From positions 28,758 to 92,757 of the forward strand of contig NZ_PYGD01000015.1 in the NCBI RefSeq assembly GCF_003014535.1: DNA of 64,000 bases, in the 5' to 3' direction. This DNA comes from Taibaiella chishuiensis. Its GTDB lineage: Bacteria > Bacteroidota > Bacteroidia > Chitinophagales > Chitinophagaceae. The position numbers were made by a program, and so were the translations under genes. The notes beneath the pieces were generated by a model. It saw nothing but the letters and a program-made list of their open reading frames with translations, did no database searches and had not been told where the DNA came from. Positions 8,733 through 17,552 of this stretch are shown piece after piece; within the stretch, counting starts at the first letter, position 1, and each line of letters starts with the position of its first letter.

Positions 8733-10664
8733 ATGAAGCTTCAAATTTTTGTTTTGATTTTTCTATTTTCCTGGTGTACAAACAATCTTTACGGCCAGAT
8801 AACGCCGGCCTGCACACCAACATTTACTTCAGGTTGCAACGGCTATCGCATCTACAGCTTTACCTATGCGGGTATTAACAATAGTCCTGCGGCGGCCAAC
8901 TGCAGTGTGGCTAACTATTTAGGCCAGGTGGCGACCGTGCAACCCGGGGTTGCCACAGCTTATTCCATACAAATGGGCCTTTGGATGAATTACGCTATTT
9001 ATGCCGACTTTAATAACAATGGTAATTTTAATGATGCTAATGAAATGCTTTATGCTTCCGGGGCCGCTCCTCCATGGAGCGCCAACGGCATGCTCAATGT
9101 GAGCGGCAATTTGACCGTTCCCGCGAGCGTACCACCGGGAAGCTATCGATTAAGGGTGCTCGGGGTTTGGGTTGGCCCGGCATTGGGGCCGTCCAGTGCC
9201 TGTAATACCTTCAACCTGGCTGGCGGCGGCAATTTCCACGACTATACATTAGTCGTCAATTGCCCTACTTTGCCGCCTGTACCTGCAGTGAACAATAGCA
9301 GCCGTTGCGGCCCTGGCACGCTTACATTAAGTTCGACGGGCGTAGCCGGCGCATCAATCAAATGGTACACTGCTCCCGGTGGCGGAACTGCGATAGCGAC
9401 CGGCGCCAGCTTTACAACACCTTACATAAGTGCGGGCACAACCTATTATGTCACTGCTGCAATAGGCAACTGCGAGAGCAATCCACGTCAACCCGTTACC
9501 GCTTCGGTGTTACAATTACCGCCAGTCAATTTAGGAAATGATACTACAATCTGCCCCGGAGTATCTTATATTTTAAGTGCCGCCATGGCAGGCGCCGGCT
9601 ATGTTTGGAATACCGGCGCAGTTACCTCTTCGATTACAGTGAACTCGGCAGATACTTATTCGGTGCGCTTAACCGATGCAAATGGCTGTGATAACTCCGA
9701 TACAATCATTATTAAGCCTGCTAGTGTACCGATCCCTAACTTACCGGCAATAACCAACCTATGCAGCGGAAATACCGCCGCTCTCGATGCGGGCAATCCC
9801 GGCTTCAGCTACAACTGGTCGACCGGCGCCACATCCCGGATACTTCATGTGACTACCGGAGGCACCTTTGCAGTTGCCATAAAAAGTCAGGACGGCTGTC
9901 TGATTAATAGTAGTACTGATGTTATTATCCGTCCGCTTCCGGTTGTTGCTTTAGGTAATGATACCAATATTTGTAAAGGAGATCAGATAACTTTCGACGC
10001 GGGAAATCCCGGCTTGAACTACAGTTGGAATACGGGAAATATTTCACAAACAATAAATGTCTCAGATTCCGGCAGGTATACGGTTACGGTCACTACGCCA
10101 TATGGCTGCGGTAATAGCGACAGTGTACATGTAGCATTTATTCCTGCACCCAGGGTACAAGGGTTTAACTTCATTCCCTTATTTTATGAGGAGATGGGTA
10201 AGGTTAAATTCCTGCCCCTTAACCCAACAAATGTGGACCACTATGAGTGGAATTTCGGAGATGGTAGTGCACCGAGCTTCCAGACGCAACCTATTCATAC
10301 TTATACCGGAAACGGCGATTATAAAGTAACGCTTAAGGTGCTCAATGATTGCAACGATTTCGAAGTCAGCTTATGGATCAATGTTTCAGTTACAGGAATC
10401 GAAAATATAAGTAAGTCAATTGCCGATGTCTTATTGTATCCTAACCCTGCAAAGGAACAGACAGTTGTTGAAAGTAAGAATCATGACATTTCAATAGAAA
10501 GGATTATAGTTTTTAATACACTGGGAAAAGCGGTTTACGACATGAGCTACAAACCTACGCCAAAGAGTACCATTTCCATAAATCATCTCCCCAATGGCAT
10601 CTATACGCTTAGCATAATAACAAATAGAGGAATAACAGTAAAAAAACTTAACGTGATGCGATAA
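8733..10664 (+). CDS. Secreted GEVED / Ig-like / PKD protein with type A T9SS sorting domain
   Basis: A 643-residue exported protein. It has a signal peptide at about 1-22 (ending LYGQ), then a GEVED-type domain (about 25-175) with YAIYADFNNNGNF and the SYRLRV and FHDYTL motifs. An Ig-like segment (about 185-260, WYTAPGGG and TTYYVTA) is followed by three Ig-like repeats of the CSGNTAALDAGNPG type (about 265-470), each with D/N-x-W-N/S-TG strands. A PKD domain (about 475-560, WNFGDGS) precedes a type A T9SS tail (about 565-643, LLYPNPA, LPNGIYTL). Family knowledge predicts surface display or release by type IX secretion and a binding or adhesive role. It is preceded by the palindrome at 8493. 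Confidence 0.88.
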   Translation: MKLQIFVLIFLFSWCTNNLYGQITPACTPTFTSGCNGYRIYSFTYAGINNSPAAANCSVANYLGQVATVQPGVATAYSIQMGLWMNYAIYADFNNNGNFNDANEMLYASGAAPPWSANGMLNVSGNLTVPASVPPGSYRLRVLGVWVGPALGPSSACNTFNLAGGGNFHDYTLVVNCPTLPPVPAVNNSSRCGPGTLTLSSTGVAGASIKWYTAPGGGTAIATGASFTTPYISAGTTYYVTAAIGNCESNPRQPVTASVLQLPPVNLGNDTTICPGVSYILSAAMAGAGYVWNTGAVTSSITVNSADTYSVRLTDANGCDNSDTIIIKPASVPIPNLPAITNLCSGNTAALDAGNPGFSYNWSTGATSRILHVTTGGTFAVAIKSQDGCLINSSTDVIIRPLPVVALGNDTNICKGDQITFDAGNPGLNYSWNTGNISQTINVSDSGRYTVTVTTPYGCGNSDSVHVAFIPAPRVQGFNFIPLFYEEMGKVKFLPLNPTNVDHYEWNFGDGSAPSFQTQPIHTYTGNGDYKVTLKVLNDCNDFEVSLWINVSVTGIENISKSIADVLLYPNPAKEQTVVESKNHDISIERIIVFNTLGKAVYDMSYKPTPKSTISINHLPNGIYTLSIITNRGITVKKLNVMR

Positions 10665-10978
10665 ACCTGTTTCTTCGCAACATGCAACGCACCGCCCTTC
10701 AAACACCACTATCTTTATGTGTTTTGGGCCGTATTATCAATGCCCCTGAAGCAAACAGGGCTTGGCTTTACATAGCAGTAGTATAGGCAATAAATCATTT
10801 TACCTATCCTTATCTATTTCCACGTAGAACAGGATATATCCTGCGGCTTACTCAATAAGTTGATAGCCTGATTCGCATATTTTACAGAACACTATTTATC
10901 GCAGCTCCTTACAGGTATGTATCAAAATATTCCCGGGTTTGCAAGCGCAAGTGTTACACCAATAACCTCCATTGTATT
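10665..10978. other. Intergenic region upstream of the LuxR-type regulator
   Basis: No gene seen. It holds the 14-bp perfect palindrome described separately, and otherwise AT-rich DNA that must contain the promoter for the regulator at 10979. Confidence 0.4.
10830..10843. promoter_or_regulatory. Perfect 14-bp palindrome CAGGATATATCCTG
   Basis: The sequence equals its own reverse complement and lies about 135 bp upstream of the response-regulator start. It may be an operator for autoregulation; there is no other support. Confidence 0.25.
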
Positions 10979-11653
10979 ATGGTAATAGCTATTGTAGACG
11001 ACCATAGACTGCTGACAGAGGCATTAAGCAATTGCCTCAGGAACAATACAACACTGGTACAGGAGGTTATGGTATACAACAGTCCTAAATCATTTTTGGA
11101 TTTGCTGACCAAAGGTCTGCAAATCGACATTCTTGTTGCAGACTTAATAATGCCTGAAATACCGGGAATTGAATTAATAACCAGGTGCCTGCAAATGAAT
11201 GCCGGGTCGCCTGATTTTAAAATTATTGTCATGACCTCGGTAACCAATCCGCAGATGGTAAGACATGTATTAAGTATCGGGGCTAAAGGATTCCTTACGA
11301 AAGACATAAGCCTTGAAGAACTCCAGCTGGCATTGGTTGAAGTATACCAGGGTAATCAGTATATCGCAAAAAGCGTCGAAAAAAAACTATTACGCTCATT
11401 TATAACAGAAGAGCAGATTAACTTCTATCTAACCCCGAGAGAAACACAGGTGCTGGCCCATTTATGTAAAGCGAAAACGGTAAAAGAAATTGCTTATGAA
11501 ATGCAGCTAAGCCTCCATACGGTGTTATCCTACCAAAAAAATATCATGCGAAAATTCAAAATGAACCGGACCATCGACCTGGTGGCATTTGCCATAGAAC
11601 ATGGTATTTATTCAGAAACACACAATACATCTCCGGCGAACAGGCACAGGTGA
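10979..11653 (+). CDS. NarL/LuxR-family response regulator
   Basis: A 224-residue two-component regulator. The receiver domain (about 1-125) has the acidic pocket D7-D8 and the phospho-acceptor D55 (VADLIMPEIPG). The switch region is IIVMTS and the lysine lies in GAKGFLTKD. A linker of about 25 residues leads to a LuxR-type helix-turn-helix (about 150-212: LTPRETQVLAHL, KTVKEIAYEMQLSLHTVLSY). It is expected to bind DNA as a dimer when phosphorylated. No intact kinase is adjacent, only a fragment directly downstream (11655-11846). Nearby CCCTAA/TTAGGG palindromes are candidate targets, by inference. Confidence 0.9.
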   Translation: MVIAIVDDHRLLTEALSNCLRNNTTLVQEVMVYNSPKSFLDLLTKGLQIDILVADLIMPEIPGIELITRCLQMNAGSPDFKIIVMTSVTNPQMVRHVLSIGAKGFLTKDISLEELQLALVEVYQGNQYIAKSVEKKLLRSFITEEQINFYLTPRETQVLAHLCKAKTVKEIAYEMQLSLHTVLSYQKNIMRKFKMNRTIDLVAFAIEHGIYSETHNTSPANRHR

Positions 11654-11654
11654 A

Positions 11655-11846
11655 CGCAGCAAACTATTAGAAAAGACATTAAGCTTTACAGACCGGCTAC
11701 ACCCAAACAACGCATTTTGTTCTATCGTAAAAGAGAGGATCACAAATACACTAAAACATGCGAAGAGTGACGGAATCATCCTGCAGGTAATGTTAACATA
11801 CAAGACCCGCCATTTCCTACAACTACAATCAACACGCCACGGTTAA
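11655..11846 (+). pseudogene. Remnant of a sensor histidine kinase (HATPase N-box region)
   Basis: An open frame starting at 11601 inside the regulator gene in another reading frame carries, after about residue 40, the string FCSIVKERITNTLKHAKSDG. This closely matches the N-box of NarL-partner kinases (I-QE-L-N-LKHA). The following residues continue as expected strands (IILQVMLTYKTRHFLQL) and then stop at the point where the D-G nucleotide-binding motif should appear. I read it as a decayed or truncated partner kinase of the regulator. The level of similarity was judged by eye, so this is tentative. Confidence 0.4.
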
Positions 11847-11847
11847 A

Positions 11848-11869
11848 GGACCGGCTTCTAAGCCGGTCC
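11848..11869. terminator. Perfect hairpin GGACCGGCTT-CT-AAGCCGGTCC
   Basis: A 10-bp perfect stem with a two-base gap sits just after the kinase remnant and before the end of the minus-strand DUF4262 gene. There is no T-tract, so termination efficiency is uncertain. It may mark the end of the regulator transcript. Confidence 0.5.
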
Positions 11870-11929
11870 ACATACATAGAGGGTTCTATAGCCCTTGATA
11901 AAGACTTCTTTTATCCGGTATTCTTTCGC

Positions 11930-12454
11930 CTACTTACCAGTCATGGTAAACTGATTGGTAAGCAGGCCCCGGCAGCTACCGCCATTTTCATCCGTAAATA
12001 TGATCCGTAACAAGGGCCGGCCGCACTCTCTTACGGGAATAAAATTTAAGCTTAGTCCCCCGCCGATAATATCTGCATATCGCCTGCCGGCTTTAAATAC
12101 GAATCCCTTTTTTATCTCGCCTACAATAGCGTTAAAAATCAGATGAGCCATCTCCTGTGGAATGGGAAAACAGATTTGCAGGTCAGGGTGCGCAAACGAA
12201 TCTTCAATTCCATGTGTATGGAAGTTTATCCCGTATGGAAAGTCTTCGTCGTCAAAAACAAAATGAATGTACCATCCGTAACGAAACATCATGACACGGC
12301 TCCAATCCCTTAATTTACTTTGACGCGCTTCAAATTCAAGTCCTTTTTTTTCCATAATAGATTTATAAACAGCAGCCGGATAAGAAATTTTCCCCGTTAA
12401 ATGGTGCTTGCCATTCAGCCAGGCGGCTGAAGGTCCATAGCCTGAAATTGGCAT
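11930..12454 (-). CDS. DUF4262-like protein
   Basis: A 174-residue protein. The pattern WYIHFVFDD, then GINFHTHGIEDSFAHPDLQI and an FNAIVGEIKKGFVFKAG helix-strand, matches the DUF4262 layout (a T-G-hydrophobic strand, a GHPELVV-like strand, then a helix and G-x-F-G). The final strand RPLLRIIFTDENGG fits too. Function of the family is unknown; members are soluble. The ATG within MEKKGLEFEA (about residue 34) is an alternative start. A CCCTAAA/TTTAGGG palindrome lies about 100 bp upstream. Confidence 0.55.
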   Translation of the reverse strand: MPISGYGPSAAWLNGKHHLTGKISYPAAVYKSIMEKKGLEFEARQSKLRDWSRVMMFRYGWYIHFVFDDEDFPYGINFHTHGIEDSFAHPDLQICFPIPQEMAHLIFNAIVGEIKKGFVFKAGRRYADIIGGGLSLNFIPVRECGRPLLRIIFTDENGGSCRGLLTNQFTMTGK

Positions 12455-12554
12455 TATACCGGCCAGGAAAATTCACAAGCATCTGCCCGTTATGTAAACA
12501 AAGAAAAGAAATGAACGATACGCGTCGTTACACCAATACAGATGATGAAACGCA

Positions 12555-12569
12555 CCCTAAATTTTAGGG
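12555..12569. promoter_or_regulatory. CCCTAAA-T-TTTAGGG palindrome, putative operator
   Basis: Perfect 7-bp arms around one T. The core is the same as in the palindrome at 8493, and it lies 101 bp upstream of the DUF4262 start. Confidence 0.4.
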
Positions 12570-12737
12570 AAGCCCAGATTTTTATGATTAAAAATTGCCG
12601 GTCTGTAAAGCAACCGGAGCCATTATTTATCAAAGCGATGTCCTGGCGGGATAAGATTTCTGTTGTGATGATGAAACAGGAAAGGAAATGACGATTGCCG
12701 ACGCATTTTCTTTAGTATAGGTGAGTATTTGCGCTAT

Positions 12738-12751
12738 CCCCAAAATAGGGG
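12738..12751. promoter_or_regulatory. CCCCAAAATAGGGG near-palindrome, putative operator
   Basis: Related to the motif at 12555, with one extra G/C per arm and a less symmetric centre. It lies about 87 bp upstream of the gene at 12838. Confidence 0.3.
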
Positions 12752-12837
12752 GGTATTCTTTCCCCCTTATTCGGGAAATATTTTCATGAACCAATTGCTT
12801 CTCTTTGTGACACTGCATTATTCCTGCAGCAACCACG

Positions 12838-13188
12838 ATGACCAACTTTCTGAAAAGCCTTTTTTACCCGGCATCTTCAAGAGATGATACAGCGTTTATT
12901 GAACTGGAGATGCTCCTTTCGAAAGTCAGCCGCATGCAACAAAATTGCCGGGCCGACTTATCCTATATTATCAGTACTACCATTGCCGGGTTGCAGGATG
13001 CACTCAAGACTCCCAACCGGGAAATCAGCTTCGGCCAGGTACTCGATCATTGTTTTGCTTTAACCAACCAATATCTGCTTTCTGAAGAAGAACGGGAAGA
13101 AATGTTGTACCACCTCGAATTAGCCGCTAACATTATCGATTCAAAAACAATCAGGAAAAAGATCCTCGGTTTCTTCTACGAACAATAA
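12838..13188 (+). CDS. Small helical protein of unknown function
   Basis: A 116-residue, mainly alpha-helical product with no signal peptide and no recognised family. The sequence alternates charged and hydrophobic residues in long helices (FIELEMLLSKVSRMQQNC, LLSEEEREEMLYHLELAANI). It sits 39 bp before the type B T9SS adhesin at 13228 on the same strand, so the two may be cotranscribed. That makes a regulatory or accessory role possible but unproven. Confidence 0.6.
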   Translation: MTNFLKSLFYPASSRDDTAFIELEMLLSKVSRMQQNCRADLSYIISTTIAGLQDALKTPNREISFGQVLDHCFALTNQYLLSEEEREEMLYHLELAANIIDSKTIRKKILGFFYEQ

Positions 13189-13227
13189 AGTCTTCACAAT
13201 TATCTGTCTTCTTTTAAATAACACCCA

Positions 13228-15507
13228 ATGATTAATATTTACCGTCTATGTAGCATGTTTATGCTGTATGTCCTCACCGGCCATCCATTATCTGTTCAGG
13301 CCCAAAGCCCGGGCGGCGTGGCACAAGGTCTTACTGCCTGGTTCAAAGCCGATGCCGGCCTGACCCTGGCCGGCACCGCAGTTACCGCCTGGGCCAACCA
13401 GGCTGCCAATCCCAACCTGGCCAACGTAACCCAGAACGGCGGCGCCTCTGCTTTAACAGACAATATGCCGCTCCCATTTAACTTTAACCCCTATATCCAA
13501 TTCAATAACGGATGCCTTAGTAAAGAGGTGTTGCCCGGGTTCGAATCGGTAATAAAATCCGATGCAGGTTCTATGTCGGGTATCGGAACAGGCTCCGACC
13601 AATTAGCTACCATAACGGCTAATTTTACAAATTCTCCCTGCAGCGCGAATAGATGCTGTAGCGGTATGCGGACTAATAGTTCTCAATTCGGGAATACAGG
13701 CGTTAACTGGTCGACCGGAGTGCCGGCCAATACAGGAAGCGCCAATTTATGGGGGCTGCGGGCCAGCACTGCAGGCATCATACAGCAGGAGAACACATTC
13801 AACGGCTTTAGGAAAACCGGTAGCTGCGGGACCCGAGGAAATGGTGCCTACCGCTTTGCAATAGGATCGTTTATCGGGTATTACTATGGCAATGGGCGTA
13901 TCGCAGAAGTGGTCTGCCATAACCGGCAGTTAACTGCCGGTGAATTTAACCGCCTGGAAAGTTACCTGGCAGCCAAATACGGCGTTACGCTGGGCAATAA
14001 TACGGAGCCGCGTAGCTACTATGCCTCCAACAACACCATAATCTGGACCGGAAGTAATACCCATCAGAACAGGGTTACCGTGATAGGCCGGGATGACACC
14101 TCCGGTCTCATACAAAAGCAGTCCAGGTCGGTACACGATGGTGCACTGGTAGCCATGTATCAGGATAATACTTACAACGGAGCTTTTCCTCCTATGAATG
14201 TAAATAACGCTACTATTTTCCAAAGAGATACTTCTTTCCTCACGTTTGGAGACAATGCAGCCGACACGACGCTCTCCTTATGCGGTCCGGACGACAGATG
14301 GGTTCGTATGCCCCGTACATGGAAGGTACAACTTACAGGTATCGCCGGAAAAACGACGTTGGCGCTTCAGCAGGCCGATGTGTCGCCGCAGATCGGCGCC
14401 CTGCTTGTGTCTTCAGACCCGGCATTCACAACGGGAGTTACCCTTATCCCCCTGCAGAGTAATGGTACCGAACTTTACGCATCCCATCAGTTTGCCCAGG
14501 GTCAGTACTTCAGTTTCGGCACCTTACCTATGACCATCAATGCCGTAACCGGTAACCCCGTATGCGACGGACAAAATAACGGCGCCATTGTATTGCACCC
14601 CACCGGCGGCGCACCACCGGCCACCTACAACTGGCATACCACACCGGCGCAAAGTACACGCGACCTTACCGGCCTCCCCGCCGGCGCCTATACGGTAACG
14701 GTAACCCATGGCAACGGATGTACTTTCGACACAACCATTATGGTAAAAGCCAACCCTGCACTTTGGGCCGGCATTGCCGGTATGGACGATGCCATATGTA
14801 CCAGTGAAAACGGCCAGGTAATTGCGAAAGGTATCGGTGGCACTTCCCCCTGGACCTACAGCATTAACGGCAGTCCTTACGGAGCCGATGCAACTTTCCG
14901 TAGTCTGCCTCCCGGTATCTACCTGGTTTCCGTAAAAGATCAATATGGTTGCGAAGCTGACACAGCAGTAGATCTGAAGCGCGAGGAGTATATGCTGCAG
15001 ATCGCCGCCGATGTTCAAAACGCATGGTGCGATGGTGGCGGTAAAGGCGGGCATATCAAACTGGAAGTAAGAACCGGGCTTGTTCCGTATCGTTATGACT
15101 GGAAAGAGTTCCCTTCAGTAAACGAACCTAAGATCAATAATCTCCCGAAAGGAAATTATACCGCCACCGTGACAGATCAATACGGTTGTACCGGTAATAT
15201 AACACTGGCTATTGAAGAAAATCCTTGTTGTTACGTTGGCATACCCAATGCATTTTCACCGAATAATGACGGCACCAATGACCAGTTCGTACCGGTTTTC
15301 AGCAGCCCGGTATCCGGGTATATCCTGTCGGTGTTTAACCGGTGGGGTGAACGGATATTTTATACCATAACGCCCGGTCGCGGGTGGGATGGGACCAGGA
15401 ATGGTAAGGCTGTGGATGCCGGCACTTATTATTACGACATTACCTACGTATGTGAATTTGAAAAAAAACAGGTGAACCGCAAAAGCGACTTGCTCCTGGT
15501 ACGCTAG
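13228..15507 (+). CDS. Secreted adhesin-like protein with LamG-like, SprB-type repeats and type B T9SS domain
   Basis: A 759-residue exported protein. It has a signal peptide at about 1-26 (ending VQAQ), followed by a concanavalin/LamG-like region (about 27-255, with LTAWFKADAGLTL and ending LESYLAAKYGVTLG). A domain at about 260-430 (IIWTGSNTHQNRVTVIGRDD) is typical of Bacteroidota surface proteins. Three SprB-like repeats (about 435-670) follow, with CDGQNNGAIVLHPTGG and LPAGAYTVTVT motifs. The C-terminal type B sorting domain (about 672-759) has IPNAFSPNNDGTNDQF, FNRWGERIF and VDAGTYYYDI. Type IX export and surface adhesion or gliding-type function are family-based predictions. Confidence 0.88.
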   Translation: MINIYRLCSMFMLYVLTGHPLSVQAQSPGGVAQGLTAWFKADAGLTLAGTAVTAWANQAANPNLANVTQNGGASALTDNMPLPFNFNPYIQFNNGCLSKEVLPGFESVIKSDAGSMSGIGTGSDQLATITANFTNSPCSANRCCSGMRTNSSQFGNTGVNWSTGVPANTGSANLWGLRASTAGIIQQENTFNGFRKTGSCGTRGNGAYRFAIGSFIGYYYGNGRIAEVVCHNRQLTAGEFNRLESYLAAKYGVTLGNNTEPRSYYASNNTIIWTGSNTHQNRVTVIGRDDTSGLIQKQSRSVHDGALVAMYQDNTYNGAFPPMNVNNATIFQRDTSFLTFGDNAADTTLSLCGPDDRWVRMPRTWKVQLTGIAGKTTLALQQADVSPQIGALLVSSDPAFTTGVTLIPLQSNGTELYASHQFAQGQYFSFGTLPMTINAVTGNPVCDGQNNGAIVLHPTGGAPPATYNWHTTPAQSTRDLTGLPAGAYTVTVTHGNGCTFDTTIMVKANPALWAGIAGMDDAICTSENGQVIAKGIGGTSPWTYSINGSPYGADATFRSLPPGIYLVSVKDQYGCEADTAVDLKREEYMLQIAADVQNAWCDGGGKGGHIKLEVRTGLVPYRYDWKEFPSVNEPKINNLPKGNYTATVTDQYGCTGNITLAIEENPCCYVGIPNAFSPNNDGTNDQFVPVFSSPVSGYILSVFNRWGERIFYTITPGRGWDGTRNGKAVDAGTYYYDITYVCEFEKKQVNRKSDLLLVR

Positions 15508-15539
15508 GGTTGAAACCTGCTGGGTTTATTTTGCAAATA

Positions 15540-15576
15540 CCTTCCCTGTACCGGTATAGCATGGGTACAGGGAAGG
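15540..15576. terminator. Bidirectional hairpin between convergent genes
   Basis: Arms CCTTCCCTGTACC (15540-15552) and GGTACAGGGAAGG (15564-15576) are perfectly complementary across an 11-base loop. The hairpin lies 33 bp after the adhesin stop and 34 bp before the stop of the minus-strand gene at 15610. No long T-tract is present. Confidence 0.65.
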
Positions 15577-15609
15577 CGCCATGGTTTTTAATCAGTTTGC
15601 ATAACCGTG

Positions 15610-16281
15610 TTATGCCTGCTTATCATCCCGGTTAAACGCTTCCATTTCCTGGTAGAACTTCATGGCTTGCATTACTGATTTACCACCGGAACCCGCAATC
15701 ATATTCCTGAACCACTTTTTGTCTAAGTTTTCCGGTTTCTGGTTTTTGTACAACCAATAGCTGAAATATATAAAAGCGCTGGTCAGTACCACCTGAAAAA
15801 TGAGGTATCCGGACCCGGCTTCCCGTGGAAACCATTTATCGGACAAATAGAACGTGGTATAAAAAGGGAACTGCAAACACATCGTTTTAACGTGGCTGAT
15901 TATGGATAATTGCAGTCGTGATAACTGTTGCTGAATCTCCATGATGCTGCCATTATAATTGATATGGTTAGTCCAAACCAGATGTTTAACGTAGTCTGCA
16001 AAGCCTTTTATATTAACTAAAGCGATTACCGAAATGGAAACAATAAAATAATTCCAGGCAGAGGAATAGTTGGACAGGGCATAAACCAATGCGTAACTTA
16101 AAAGAAGCAGATAAAATACGAAAGCAATAATGCCCGCTGTTTTTAGTTGTATCAATGATTTCAAAGAAGTCCTGGCTTTGTCATTAATAACTTCTTTTAA
16201 CAGGAACTCATTAATGGCTAATGTCTTTTCGATTTTGGCATTTTGTTGTTTCCAGATATCAATCCATTCTGTATTTTCCAT
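15610..16281 (-). CDS. Multi-span membrane protein paired with an ECF sigma factor (putative anti-sigma)
   Basis: A 223-residue product. The N-terminal about 50 residues are soluble and contain WIDIWKQQNAKIEKT. Four probable membrane segments follow (about 50-70, 77-95, 130-150 and 155-175), and the end is charged. The gene starts one base after the stop codon of the sigma gene, so translation is probably coupled. Similar sigma plus membrane-protein pairs are frequent in Bacteroidota, and this implies a role in holding the sigma factor. No classical anti-sigma fold or zinc motif is visible, so the role is inferred from context. Confidence 0.65.
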   Translation of the reverse strand: MENTEWIDIWKQQNAKIEKTLAINEFLLKEVINDKARTSLKSLIQLKTAGIIAFVFYLLLLSYALVYALSNYSSAWNYFIVSISVIALVNIKGFADYVKHLVWTNHINYNGSIMEIQQQLSRLQLSIISHVKTMCLQFPFYTTFYLSDKWFPREAGSGYLIFQVVLTSAFIYFSYWLYKNQKPENLDKKWFRNMIAGSGGKSVMQAMKFYQEMEAFNRDDKQA

Positions 16282-16282
16282 C

Positions 16283-16795
16283 TTATTGATTTCTAATTTG
16301 AGTAAATTTTTGTTTGAAGCTATTTTTGATGCGGTTTATTTTGGTGGCCACATTGGTTTCCGAAATACCTATAATTTGCGAAATTTGCTTGTGGCTCTTT
16401 TCTTCCAGGTAAAGCAGCATCAATGCTTTATCCAAATCTTTTAATTGCGCAATCATCTGTTGCAAAATACCCAGGTCCGTTTCCTGATCATCAAAACCAT
16501 CATGGTCTGTGAAGTTGATAATTCCGTCTGTTAAGGGATTTGCTATTTTCTTTCTGCTATGCTCTTTCCGGTAAAATGATATCGCAACATTCAATGAAAT
16601 CCGGTACATCCAGGTTGAATGTTTGAAATTGTCGTCATAGTCATCAAAGGATTTCCATAATTGAACAATAATTTCCTGGACGAGGTCTTTTCTGTCTTCA
16701 ACACTTTTACAATACGCGTTTGCTATTTTGTAAAGGATACCCTTATTAGCCTGAATAACCGAGAGAAATATACCGGATTGATCAATTTTGTCCAT
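16283..16795 (-). CDS. ECF RNA polymerase sigma factor
   Basis: A 170-residue sigma-70 family protein. Region 2 at about 15-80 includes DLVQEIIVQLWKSF and the aromatic DNA-melting stretch STWMYRISLNVAISFYRK. Region 4 at about 110-165 includes LDKALMLLYLEEKSHKQIS and the recognition helix SETNVATKINRIK. No region 3. It is translationally coupled to the membrane protein downstream. No clear promoter box was found in the AT-rich DNA upstream. Confidence 0.92.
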   Translation of the reverse strand: MDKIDQSGIFLSVIQANKGILYKIANAYCKSVEDRKDLVQEIIVQLWKSFDDYDDNFKHSTWMYRISLNVAISFYRKEHSRKKIANPLTDGIINFTDHDGFDDQETDLGILQQMIAQLKDLDKALMLLYLEEKSHKQISQIIGISETNVATKINRIKNSFKQKFTQIRNQ

Positions 16796-17130
16796 TCTTG
16801 TTAGCTATCAGTGTGTGAACAGGGTAGTTGATTTTTTGCTTCTTTCTTATTTGATTTTTTACACTTTGATTAGCATAAGTATTGTCGTGGCTTCGTGTAG
16901 TTATCATTGCAATAGCCAATATTCCGTTTTCTCCATTTCCAGTTCGGTTAAATAATTAGCTGCTCAACCTGCTATTTCTTAATTATTCGCACCAAGGATC
17001 AAAATATCACAGTCTGTAAAATATTTTTTTTTCAGACTACCGTACTGGTGTTTGCCAGTCAAGCACAGTGCTTGCACATAACCATGAATATACGAAATGC
17101 GTCCTCGTAAAGCCGTACGATCCTAGCCCA
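16796..17130. other. AT-rich intergenic region upstream of the sigma factor
   Basis: No gene is supported. A weak hairpin AGTCTG/CAGACT lies at 17011-17038 around an A/T-rich loop. The right end abuts the duplicated comM fragment. Confidence 0.4.
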
Positions 17131-17463
17131 CCGCTACGACCCGTTATCATCCCGCCCAATCTTCCCGGTCGAGGCTGCGGTACTGGATCGCTTCGGCCAC
17201 ATGCTCCGGCAGTATCGCTGCACAGGCGGCCAGGTCGGCGATGGTACGCGCTACTTTTAAAATGCGGTCGTAAGCGCGTGCCGACAGGTTGAGCCGCTCC
17301 ATAGCCTTACGCAACAAAGCTGCACCCGTGGGATCCAATACACAAACTTTTTTGAGCAGCCGGCTGCCCATCATGGCATTACAATATACCCCGGTCTCGC
17401 CTGTAAACCGCGTGATCTGCAGGCCGCGTGCAGCAATCACCCGGTCCCGGATAACCGCGCTGG
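17131..17463 (-). pseudogene. Recent partial duplicate of the comM 3' end
   Basis: These 333 bp align without gaps to 39522-39854, the last part of full-length comM plus the bases just after its stop, with about seven mismatches by eye. The frame is intact to the same C-terminal residues (LDREDWAG), but everything upstream of the VIRDRV segment is missing, so the AAA+ domain is absent. Another open sequence is fused at the 5' side (MFTRNASGASS). The left boundary coincides with the hairpin that follows the comM stop. Function is unlikely. The near identity indicates a recent copy event within the chromosome. Confidence 0.85.
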
Positions 17464-17552
17464 GGCAGGAGGAAGCGCCGGAAGCATTCCGGGTAAACAA
17501 CGCAGGTAACGAACCGCTCGATTCGTTTGATAGATGAGCGGTTGGCTCCTGA

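Larger units (their letters stand above)
12455..12837. other. Divergent intergenic region with two related palindromes
   Basis: The region lies between the minus-strand DUF4262 gene and the plus-strand gene at 12838. A 71-codon minus-strand frame here overlaps the start of the next gene and has no support. The region carries the two regulatory palindromes listed separately, each about 90-100 bp from one of the divergent genes. Confidence 0.4.

Noticed and set aside
12630..12845. 71-codon minus-strand frame in the divergent region
   Set aside because: It overlaps the start of the next gene on the other strand and has no motif.
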